NCBI GenBank assembly: GCA_900544235.1
Contig: UQUL01000067.1
Span: 1-6,557 of the forward strand
Source of the DNA: an uncultured Collinsella sp.
Lineage (GTDB): Bacteria > Actinomycetota > Coriobacteriia > Coriobacteriales > Coriobacteriaceae
Length of the DNA: 6,557 bases
Direction of reading: 5' to 3'
In this document: positions 1 through 5,544 of the stretch, in pieces
Numbering within the stretch: position 1 is the first letter of the stretch
Layout: each line of letters starts with the position of its first letter
Position numbers and translations under genes: made by a program
The notes under the pieces: model-generated
The model's input: only the letters and a program-made list of their open reading frames with translations
Database searches by the model: none
Told to the model about the DNA's origin: nothing

Positions 1-7
1 CACGCAT

Positions 8-46
8 AAAAAGCCTCCCATTTCTCATGTCCAAGAAATGGGAGGC
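8..46 (-). terminator. Intrinsic terminator of the metallophosphoesterase gene
   Basis: A perfect 13-bp stem (GCCTCCCATTTCT at 13-25 pairs with 34-46) encloses an 8-base loop at 26-33. Read on the minus strand it is followed at once by five T (positions 12-8), the classic Rho-independent arrangement. It lies 37 bases past the stop codon of the minus-strand phosphoesterase gene. The plus-strand side (AGTTCAAATT) has no T-tract, so I call it for the minus strand only. Confidence 0.92.
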
Positions 47-82
47 AGTTCAAATTAACTACGGTAGATCGGCGGAACAAGG

Positions 83-922
83 TTATTCGCCCGGGTTGAT
101 GTTCGCGTAGAACTCGGCCCCGTCGTCCAGGCGCAGGATGCCCACGCGGCCGAACTCGGAGCCGGTGGCGGCGGCGCAGTCGATGTCGATGCGATCGGGC
201 ACACCAGCAGTGTCCTCGCCGCCCAAGCGCACGATCTGCCCGCGTCCCGATTCCTCATCGAGCCCCGCCAGACCACCGACCTCGCAATAGCGCCCAAGTG
301 ATACCGTGGGCGTGTGACCGCTCACCACGACCGGGCCCTTGCCCTCGGCAGAAAGCAGCCCGGTCGACGCATCCCAATAGCCATGACGAATCCACAGCAG
401 GTCATCGGACGACTGCACCGCGAGCATCTGCTGCAGCAGCTCGCGATCGGCACCCACCGCTCCAACGCCATCGGCACAATCGACGCCATGCTCAAGCAAA
501 AACGCCTGCGCCGCCTCGGTCTCAATACCGGCATGTACCAGCAGATACGGGCGCTCCTCGGTCTCGACCACCGCGTACAGAGGCAGCGCGGCCATCCATC
601 GCACGAGCTCCTCGTATGCCTCAAATTCCATGTCGTTGAGCTGCTCGCGCGTCGTCCAGCCACCGTTGATATCCCAGGTCTCGGCATCGAGCGGATCCTG
701 ACCAATGATGGCATCGAGCATGATCTGCTCGTGATTACCCTTGAGCACGTGGGCGTTGGGCAGCGAGCGCACGAGCTTAATAACGCCGACCGGATCGGGC
801 CCGCGATCGATCATGTCGCCCAGCACGTACAGCGTGTCGTCGGACGTCAACGAGATCTTAGACAGGGCCTCGTCAAGCGCACGCACGTGCCCGTGAGCAT
901 CAGATGTCACATAGATCGCCAT
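83..922 (-). CDS. Metallophosphoesterase, PPP (serine/threonine phosphatase-like) family
   Basis: The product is a 279-residue calcineurin-like phosphoesterase of the PPP type, expected to be a cytosolic two-metal (Mn/Fe class) phosphatase. All metal-ligand motifs are visible: DAHG (D8, H10), GDMIDRG (D36, with R40), GNHE (N63, H64), LLVHAG (H130) and VSGHT (H203). The segment LLWIR near 176-179 and the C-terminal IDIDCAA...GRVGILRLDDGAEFYAN are typical of bacterial PrpA/ApaH-like members. The first motif is DAHG rather than the more usual DIHG. The length is normal and there is no signal peptide. The ATG at 922 is backed by AAGGAG (932-937) nine bases upstream. The gene is transcribed alone, away from the antiporter, with its own terminator. 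The substrate cannot be told: protein phospho-Ser/Thr and dinucleoside polyphosphates are both possible for this family. Confidence 0.9.
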   Translation of the reverse strand: MAIYVTSDAHGHVRALDEALSKISLTSDDTLYVLGDMIDRGPDPVGVIKLVRSLPNAHVLKGNHEQIMLDAIIGQDPLDAETWDINGGWTTREQLNDMEFEAYEELVRWMAALPLYAVVETEERPYLLVHAGIETEAAQAFLLEHGVDCADGVGAVGADRELLQQMLAVQSSDDLLWIRHGYWDASTGLLSAEGKGPVVVSGHTPTVSLGRYCEVGGLAGLDEESGRGQIVRLGGEDTAGVPDRIDIDCAAATGSEFGRVGILRLDDGAEFYANINPGE

Positions 923-969
923 GGTACGCCTCTCCTTGCATTGCGGCCGAAGCCCGGTGCCGCAACTAA

Positions 970-986
970 AACTTCAAGTTGAACTT
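970..986. repeat. Alternating 5-bp inverted repeats, possible operator
   Basis: AACTTCAAGTTGAACTT contains three consecutive 5-bp units, AACTT, AAGTT and AACTT, separated by single bases. This makes two overlapping near-perfect palindromes centred at 975 and 981. It sits at about +6 to +22 of the predicted minus-strand transcript, a normal place for a repressor site. No regulator gene is adjacent and no known consensus is recognised. Confidence 0.3.
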
Positions 987-997
987 AAACGTTACCC

Positions 998-1026
998 ATT
1001 GTACTCCGTTGCAATAAAGCTGGAAA
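998..1026 (-). promoter_or_regulatory. Probable sigma-70-type promoter for the phosphoesterase gene
   Basis: Read on the minus strand, TTTCCA (1026-1021) and TACAAT (1003-998) are 17 bases apart, matching four of six and five of six consensus bases. Transcription would start near 991, leaving a leader of about 70 bases before the ATG at 922. A GGAAA-GGG-TTTCC inverted repeat (1022-1034) overlaps the -35 box. Another inverted-repeat cluster (970-986) lies just downstream of the predicted start. This is prediction by inspection only. Confidence 0.5.
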
Positions 1027-1046
1027 GGGTTTCCGAGCAGAGGCAA

Positions 1047-1061
1047 AGACGGCAGCCGTCT
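1047..1061. repeat. Short perfect inverted repeat in the divergent intergenic region
   Basis: AGACGGC and GCCGTCT are perfect 7-bp arms around a single A at 1054. It lies between the minus-strand promoter and the antiporter gene. It could be an operator, or in RNA a small tight hairpin with a three-base loop. No T-tract follows, so it is not a terminator. I see no convincing plus-strand promoter for the antiporter in the rest of this region. Confidence 0.35.
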
Positions 1062-1175
1062 ATGACGATATCGCGCACGCCCGCAATCCAACCCCATAAA
1101 CCCACCATCTTTGGGTACAAATAACCACAGACAATTGACCGTGCCACGCCAACCACCCAGGAGCGGACACTATCC

Positions 1176-2777
1176 ATGAATCAGATCCTTCTCTTTATCG
1201 GCCTCGTCATCATTTTGTGCCTGACCATCAAACCCGTCGGCAAAAAACTCCCCTTCCCCACCCTGCTCATCTTTATCGCGCTGGGCATGCTGTTGGGCGT
1301 CAACGGCCCGGCGCACATCGATTTTAGCGACTACGCGCTTACCGAAACCGTCTGCAGCACGGCGCTGCTGTTCATCATGTTCTACGGCGGCTTTAACACC
1401 AATATCGACCGCGCCAAGCCCGTCGCTGCGCCGGCGGTGCTGCTGAGCACGCTCGGCGTCGTCATCACTGCCGGCATCACCGGCGTGTTCGCCCACTTTG
1501 TACTGGGCTTCGACTGGATCGGCGGCCTGCTGTTGGGATCGGTCGTGGCGTCCACCGACGCGGCCAGCGTCTTTAGCGTTCTGCGCGAGCACAGCCTGTC
1601 GCTGAGGGGCGGCACCGACTCGCTGCTCGAGGTCGAATCGGGCTCCAACGATCCCGTCGCCTATATGCTCACCGCCGTGCTCGCCACACTCGCGGCCGGC
1701 GGCGACATCAACATTCCCGCACTGCTGGCCAAGCAGATTATCTTGGGCGTGGGCCTGGGCCTCGCCATCGGCTGGGCGGCGGGCCGCCTGATTGAACGCG
1801 CGCACGCAACGGCCGAGGGCGCGCAGACCATCTTTTTGTTCGCCGTGGCCATCGTCGCCTACGCGCTGCCGAGCTACCTGGGCGGCAACGGATTTTTGGC
1901 CGTGTACCTGGCCGGCATTGTGCTGGGTGCGAGCGACATCACCGGCAAGGTCGAGATGGCGCACTTCTTCGATACCCTCACCGAGATGGCCGAGATGACG
2001 ATCTTCTTCTTGCTCGGCCTGCTCGTAACGCCCGCACGCCTGCCGCAGATGCTGCTGCCGGGCCTGGCGCTCATGGCGTTTATGCTCTTTGTGAGCCGCC
2101 CCATCGCCGTCGGCGTGCTCCTAGCGCCCTTTAAGACGAACCCTCGCCAGGTTGCGCTCGTAAGCTGGGCGGGTCTGCGCGGCGCGGCTTCGGTCGTGTT
2201 TAGCCTCTTTACCGTGGTGGCCGGTGTTCCTGGCGGTCACGACCTGTTTGACCTGGTATTTGTGATTGCCGTGTCGAGCATTGTGGTGCAGGGCTCGCTG
2301 CTACCGGCGGTGGCGAAAAAGCTCAATATGATCGACGCGGAAGGCGACGTGCGCCGTACGTTTAACGATTACCGCGACGAGGACGGCATGTCGTTTGTCA
2401 AGTTCAAGGTGGGCGCGGGCCATCCGTTTTCCGGACGCTCGCTCGCCGATATTGGCAGCGCCACGGACATGCTCGTCGTCCTGGTGCTGCGCGATGGCGC
2501 GCACCCGGTGCTGCCCAATGGCGATACCGTGATTGAGGAAGGCGACCTATTGGTGATGGCTGCCCCGACGTTTGAAGAGCGTGCCGAGGTTACGCTGCGC
2601 GAGGTCACCGTGACGCCCCACGGTCGCCTGGCCGGCCAGCGCCTGCGCGACGTGCCGCAAGGCAAGCATCCGTTTATTGTGGTGATGCTCAAGCGCGACG
2701 GCCAAACGATCATTCCCGATGGCAACACCCTCATATACGCCGGCGACGAAGCCGTCATTGCCACGCTGGCGTCGTAG
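1176..2777 (+). CDS. nhaP2: Cation/proton antiporter, CPA1 family (NhaP2-like, K+/H+), with two RCK_C domains
   Basis: This 533-residue inner-membrane antiporter exchanges monovalent cations, probably K+ (possibly Na+), for protons. Residues 1 to about 380 hold 12-13 hydrophobic segments of the Na+/H+ exchanger fold. The conserved STDAAS (D128) and ESGSNDP (N158-D159) carry the transport-site Asp and the Asn-Asp pair of CPA1 exchangers. WAGLRGAASVVFS at 331-343 is the conserved late-helix motif. The cytoplasmic tail has two tandem RCK_C (TrkA-C) repeats at about 408-464 and 479-531. Both follow the pattern G..L.D...V.L.RDG...P.G.T.I..GD..V, and such domains usually sense nucleotides or ions. 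The ATG at 1176 has AGGAG (1159-1163), a rather long 12 bases upstream. E. coli NhaP2 is slightly longer. K+ versus Na+ preference cannot be settled from sequence, so the symbol is by family resemblance. It appears to be a single-gene unit; no terminator is evident after it. Confidence 0.88.
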   Translation: MNQILLFIGLVIILCLTIKPVGKKLPFPTLLIFIALGMLLGVNGPAHIDFSDYALTETVCSTALLFIMFYGGFNTNIDRAKPVAAPAVLLSTLGVVITAGITGVFAHFVLGFDWIGGLLLGSVVASTDAASVFSVLREHSLSLRGGTDSLLEVESGSNDPVAYMLTAVLATLAAGGDINIPALLAKQIILGVGLGLAIGWAAGRLIERAHATAEGAQTIFLFAVAIVAYALPSYLGGNGFLAVYLAGIVLGASDITGKVEMAHFFDTLTEMAEMTIFFLLGLLVTPARLPQMLLPGLALMAFMLFVSRPIAVGVLLAPFKTNPRQVALVSWAGLRGAASVVFSLFTVVAGVPGGHDLFDLVFVIAVSSIVVQGSLLPAVAKKLNMIDAEGDVRRTFNDYRDEDGMSFVKFKVGAGHPFSGRSLADIGSATDMLVVLVLRDGAHPVLPNGDTVIEEGDLLVMAAPTFEERAEVTLREVTVTPHGRLAGQRLRDVPQGKHPFIVVMLKRDGQTIIPDGNTLIYAGDEAVIATLAS

Positions 2778-2782
2778 CGGGC

Positions 2783-2869
2783 AGGAGGTAGCTAATTTGC
2801 GGCGAAGAGATCAAGCGCCTAGAGAACCTCATGTCTTCGCTCGCAGATTTGAATTTGCCTGAGGAGTAA
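2783..2869 (+). other. Possible micro-ORF with a strong RBS and a non-standard start (AUU or UUG)
   Basis: Directly after the antiporter stop there is a perfect Shine-Dalgarno AGGAGG (2783-2788). Six bases later an ATT at 2795 opens a 24-codon frame ending TAA at 2867-2869. It encodes an acidic, leucine-rich peptide containing EEIKRLENLMSSLADL, which looks like an amphipathic helix. A TTG at 2797, eight bases from the SD, opens a different basic 22-codon frame ending TGA at 2860-2862. Neither uses ATG or GTG. The first frame looks more protein-like but would need the very rare AUU start. It may be a real micro-protein, a decayed gene, or chance. I do not recognise the peptide. Confidence 0.3.
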
Positions 2870-2958
2870 GGTCACCTCTCCCCCCATGTAACCATCCTGT
2901 AAATCATAGCGGCGCACTCGGGTTTTGCTGTGATGCGGTCGCGCCTGACGCTGCACTG

Positions 2959-2980
2959 TGCTAAAGTATCCCGAACGTTC
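2959..2980 (+). promoter_or_regulatory. Weak candidate extended -10 promoter for serC-serA, with a palindrome at the start site
   Basis: TGCTAAAGT (2959-2967) fits an extended -10 element (TG, one base, then TAAAGT, four of six). No good -35 is seen 16-18 bases upstream. The predicted start near 2974 falls inside the perfect 8-bp palindrome GAACGTTC (2973-2980), leaving a leader of about 33 bases. There is no room for a riboswitch or T-box in so short a leader. If the promoter is real, control would have to act by a DNA-binding regulator or at translation. Confidence 0.3.
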
Positions 2981-3006
2981 AAACGACTACGAGGGGGAAA
3001 TAGAAG

Positions 3007-4131
3007 ATGGCACGTGTGCACAACTTCTCAGCTGGCCCGGCCGCACTACCCACAAGCGTGCTCGCCGAGATCGCCGACGAGATGATGGACTACCGCGGTT
3101 GCGGCATGTCCGTGCTCGAGATGAGCCATCGATCTAGCATGTACCAGCAGATCATCGACGACGCTGAGGCAACCCTACGCCGTCTGCTGAGCATCCCGGA
3201 CAGCTACCGTGTCCTGTTTTTGCAGGGCGGCGCCACGCTGCAGTTTGCGGGCATCCCCATGAACCTCATGCGCCGCGGCCGCGCCGGCTACGTCGTGACC
3301 GGCAACTTTGCCAACAAGGCGTACAAGGAGGCCGCCAAGTACGGCGAGACCGTGCTGCTCGCGAGCTCCGAAGACACCAATTTCGACCACATTCCCAACA
3401 TGGCCGACATCAACGCGCGCATTGCCGCCGAGGCCGCGGGCGACGGGCTCGACTACGTCTACATCTGCCAGAACAACACTATCTTTGGCACCATGTTCCA
3501 CAAGCTGCCCGATTGCGGCGACGTACCGCTGGTCGCCGATGTCTCGAGCTGCTTTTTGTCACAGCCGCTCGACGTTGAGCGCTACGGCCTCATCTACGCC
3601 GGCGCGCAGAAAAACGCCGGCGCCGCGGGTGTGACCGTGGTCATCGTGCGCGACGACCTCATCGCAGATGGCCCCGCCTTTGCGCAGACGCCGCAGTACA
3701 TGGACCTCAAGACCCAGGCCGCCAAGGGCTCCATGCTCAACACGCCCAACACCTTTGGTATCTACGTATGCGGCAAGGTGTTCCGTTGGGTTGAGAAAAC
3801 CGGCGGACTTGCCGCCATGGCCGAGCGCAACTGGGCCAAGGCCAATCTGCTCTATGACCTGCTCGAGCACAGCGAGCTGTTCCATAGCACTACGCAGGCC
3901 GACAGCCGCTCCATCGCCAACGTCACCTTCCGCACCGGCGACGCCGAACTCGACGCGGCCTTTGTCGCAGGCGCGGCCGGGCACCAGATTCAAAACGTCA
4001 AGGGCCATCGCCTGGTGGGCGGTATGCGCGCCAGCGTCTACAACGCCGTAACCATGGAAGACGTGCAGGCACTGGCCTCGTACATGAAGGACTTCGAAGC
4101 GCAGCATAGTTTGAGCCCGCGATCTAACTAG
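3007..4131 (+). CDS. serC: Phosphoserine aminotransferase
   Basis: SerC is a cytosolic PLP enzyme that transfers the amino group of glutamate to 3-phosphohydroxypyruvate, giving O-phosphoserine. Its 374 residues are close to the family's usual 360. The signatures appear in order: NFSAGPA at 6-12, SHRS with substrate-binding R42, FLQGGAT at 71-77, NNTIFGT at 156-162, ADVSS with the PLP-nitrogen Asp D178, AGAQKNAG with the Schiff-base lysine K202, and HRLVGGMRASVYNA at 334-347 near the C-terminus. At the cofactor-stacking position, usually Trp (W102 in E. coli), this protein appears to have Phe (F101 in TGNFANKA). The ATG follows AGGGGG (2992-2997) by nine bases. serA lies 72 bases downstream on the same strand, so the two are almost certainly co-transcribed. 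A bifunctional role in pyridoxine synthesis (as PdxC/SerC in E. coli) is not testable here. Confidence 0.96.
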   Translation: MARVHNFSAGPAALPTSVLAEIADEMMDYRGCGMSVLEMSHRSSMYQQIIDDAEATLRRLLSIPDSYRVLFLQGGATLQFAGIPMNLMRRGRAGYVVTGNFANKAYKEAAKYGETVLLASSEDTNFDHIPNMADINARIAAEAAGDGLDYVYICQNNTIFGTMFHKLPDCGDVPLVADVSSCFLSQPLDVERYGLIYAGAQKNAGAAGVTVVIVRDDLIADGPAFAQTPQYMDLKTQAAKGSMLNTPNTFGIYVCGKVFRWVEKTGGLAAMAERNWAKANLLYDLLEHSELFHSTTQADSRSIANVTFRTGDAELDAAFVAGAAGHQIQNVKGHRLVGGMRASVYNAVTMEDVQALASYMKDFEAQHSLSPRSN

Positions 4132-4147
4132 CCCGCAGCACGCGGGC
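4131..4147 (+). repeat. GC hairpin between serC and serA
   Basis: GCCCGC and GCGGGC form a 6-bp stem around the loop AGCAC, beginning in the last base of the serC stop codon. The bases after it (CGACCAGCC) have no T-tract, so it is not a complete intrinsic terminator. It could stabilise or process the operon mRNA, partly reduce read-through, or be incidental. Confidence 0.4.
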
Positions 4148-4203
4148 CGACCAGCCATCTCAAACCACCCTGTTTAGATCAAAACCTGCTAAGGAGTTTT
4201 TCC

Positions 4204-5367
4204 ATGCGTAAGATTAAGACCATCGACGATATCACCAAGGACGGCAAAGTCGAGTTTGGCGAGGGCTACGAATTTGTGAGCACCGCCGAAGAGGCCGACG
4301 CGATCCTGATGCGCTCGACCGACCTGCACGGCTACGAGCTGCCCGAGGGCATCCGCGCCATCGCCCGCTGCGGTGCCGGCGTCAACAACATCCCCGTCGA
4401 GGAGTACGCCAAGAAGGGCGTCGTCGTCTTTAACTCCCCCGGCGCCAACAGCAACGCCGTCAAGGAGCTCGTCCTAGGCATGCTGGTGCTCTCGAGCCGC
4501 GGCGTGGTGCAATCGATGAACTGGGTGCGCGACAACGCCGACGACCCCGAGATCCAGGTCGATGCCGAGAAAGCCAAGAAGGCCTTTGTGGGCCGCGAGC
4601 TCAAGGGCAAGCGCATCGGCGTCATCGGCCTGGGCAACGTGGGCTCCAAGGTCGCCAACGCCTGCGTCGACCTGGGCATGGACGTTTACGGCTACGACCC
4701 GTTCATTTCCGTCGAGCACGCGTGGGTGCTGAGCCGCGAGGTGCAGCGCGTGGGCACGCTCGAGGATCTCTGCCGCGGCTGCGACTACCTCACCGTACAC
4801 GTGCCCAGCAAGGCCGACACCATCGGCATGATCAGCACCGAGCAGATCAACCTGCTGGCCCCGGACGCCGTGCTCATCAACTACGCACGCGAGACCATCA
4901 TTGACGAGGACGCCGTTGACGCCGCCCTGCGCGAGGGCAAGCTCAGCTGGTTTAGCTGCGACTTTGCCACGCCCAAGACCGTCAAGATGCCAAATACGTT
5001 TATCACCACGCACTCGGGCGCAGGCACCGGCGAGGCCGAGGCCAACTGCGCCGACATGGCCATCAGCGAGCTTAAGGATTACCTGGAGAACGGCAACATC
5101 GCACACAGCGTCAACTACCCCGCCTGCAGCATGGGCAAGGCGCGCGCCGCAAGCCGCATCGCCTGCCTGCACGCCAACGTGCCCAACATGATCGGCCAGA
5201 TCACGGCAATCCTTGCCAAGGACAACGCCAACGTGCAGCGCATGACCAACGAGTCCGCCGGCGAGAACGCCTACACCATGTTCGACACCGACGAGCACCT
5301 TGACACCAGTACCATCGAAGCACTCAAGCAGATTCCCTCGATGTATCGCGTGCGCGTGATCAAGTAG
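4204..5367 (+). CDS. serA: D-3-phosphoglycerate dehydrogenase, short form with C-terminal ACT domain
   Basis: SerA oxidises 3-phosphoglycerate to 3-phosphohydroxypyruvate with NAD, the first committed step of serine synthesis, and feeds SerC. The protein has 387 residues. The split substrate-binding domain (1-105, 275-310) holds ARCGAGVNNI at 54-63 and FNSPGANSNAVKE at 76-88. The nucleotide-binding domain (about 106-275) holds GLGNVG at 142-147 and acidic D165 in GYDP. The ACT domain (about 316-387) has HANVPNMIGQI at 323-333, the region that binds serine in feedback-regulated relatives. Catalytic R229 (NYARE) and H270 (TTHSGAG) are present. The Glu that normally pairs with the His (in DVFE-x-EP) is absent, as the region reads CDFATP at 252-257. 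Clostridial-type 387-residue PGDHs, as I recall them, also depart here, so this may be a clade trait. AAGGAG (4191-4196) lies seven bases before the ATG. Confidence 0.94.
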   Translation: MRKIKTIDDITKDGKVEFGEGYEFVSTAEEADAILMRSTDLHGYELPEGIRAIARCGAGVNNIPVEEYAKKGVVVFNSPGANSNAVKELVLGMLVLSSRGVVQSMNWVRDNADDPEIQVDAEKAKKAFVGRELKGKRIGVIGLGNVGSKVANACVDLGMDVYGYDPFISVEHAWVLSREVQRVGTLEDLCRGCDYLTVHVPSKADTIGMISTEQINLLAPDAVLINYARETIIDEDAVDAALREGKLSWFSCDFATPKTVKMPNTFITTHSGAGTGEAEANCADMAISELKDYLENGNIAHSVNYPACSMGKARAASRIACLHANVPNMIGQITAILAKDNANVQRMTNESAGENAYTMFDTDEHLDTSTIEALKQIPSMYRVRVIK

Positions 5368-5429
5368 CGCCGGCTGATCTGAAGGGCAGTTCCCCATGTG
5401 GCCTGCCCGTTACTGACATTGAATGCCCG

Positions 5430-5466
5430 CGGGGGCGCCTTTCGCATGAGAGGCGCCCCCGTTTTT
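5430..5466 (+). terminator. Intrinsic terminator of the serC-serA operon
   Basis: GGGGGCGCCT (5431-5440) pairs perfectly with AGGCGCCCCC (5451-5460). The stem extends inward by a U-G and a U-A pair and outward by C5430-G5461, leaving a six-base loop (5443-5448). Five T follow at 5462-5466. It lies 62 bases after the serA stop. A weaker hairpin, GGGCAG/CTGCCC (5384-5389 with 5403-5408), precedes it without a T-tract. Confidence 0.95.
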
Positions 5467-5503
5467 GTAAGCACTCCATTAAATGCACCGAGCCGCTTCT
5501 TGG

Positions 5504-5518
5504 CATACAATCTGTATG
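5504..5518 (+). promoter_or_regulatory. Candidate -10 box inside a perfect inverted repeat, upstream of the M20 gene
   Basis: TACAAT at 5506-5511 matches five of six -10 bases and would start transcription near 5518, about 27 bases before the ATG. No clear -35 lies at standard spacing. The box is embedded in CATACAATCTGTATG, an inverted repeat with perfect 6-bp arms and a 3-base centre. This is the geometry expected of a repressor operator that would block the promoter. No known consensus is recognised. Confidence 0.4.
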
Positions 5519-5544
5519 TTGACCTAACTATCTGTGAGGTGCCT

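Noticed and set aside
83..922. The phosphoesterase as the missing phosphoserine phosphatase of the serine pathway
   Set aside because: It belongs to the PPP metallophosphatase fold, not to the HAD-type SerB or histidine phosphatase families, and it is divergently transcribed and separated by the antiporter.
314..982. 222-codon plus-strand frame opposite the phosphoesterase
   Set aside because: The minus-strand frame has every PPP motif, an RBS, a promoter and a terminator; the plus-strand frame has none of these.
992..1177. 61-codon minus-strand frame in the divergent region, with an AAGGA eight bases before its ATG
   Set aside because: It starts inside the antiporter start codon, reads across two palindromes and the minus-strand promoter, and looks like translated intergenic DNA. 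The SD-like bases fall within antiporter codons and are probably chance.
1170..1964. 264-codon open frame antisense to the antiporter gene
   Set aside because: It is a shadow of a well-supported gene, with a biased Q/D/A/R composition and no recognisable motif.
2795..2869. Micro-ORF product as an exonuclease VII small subunit (XseB) fragment
   Set aside because: The E/L-rich pattern (LENL...LPEE) only loosely recalls XseB. At this length and composition the likeness is not meaningful.
4474..5397. 307-codon open frame antisense to serA
   Set aside because: Such frames are a by-product of high GC at third codon positions. The translation is low-complexity, rich in G, V, A and H, with no domain, while serA on the other strand is certain.
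5384..5408. GGGCAG/CTGCCC hairpin as a first terminator after serA
   Set aside because: The stem is 6 bp with a 13-base loop and no T-tract; the real terminator is the strong one at 5430-5466.
5398..5544. N-terminal extension of the M20 protein from a GTG at 5398
   Set aside because: It would translate through the serA terminator hairpin and the predicted promoter, and it has no family homology. The ATG at 5545 has its own ribosome binding site and fits the family N-terminus.
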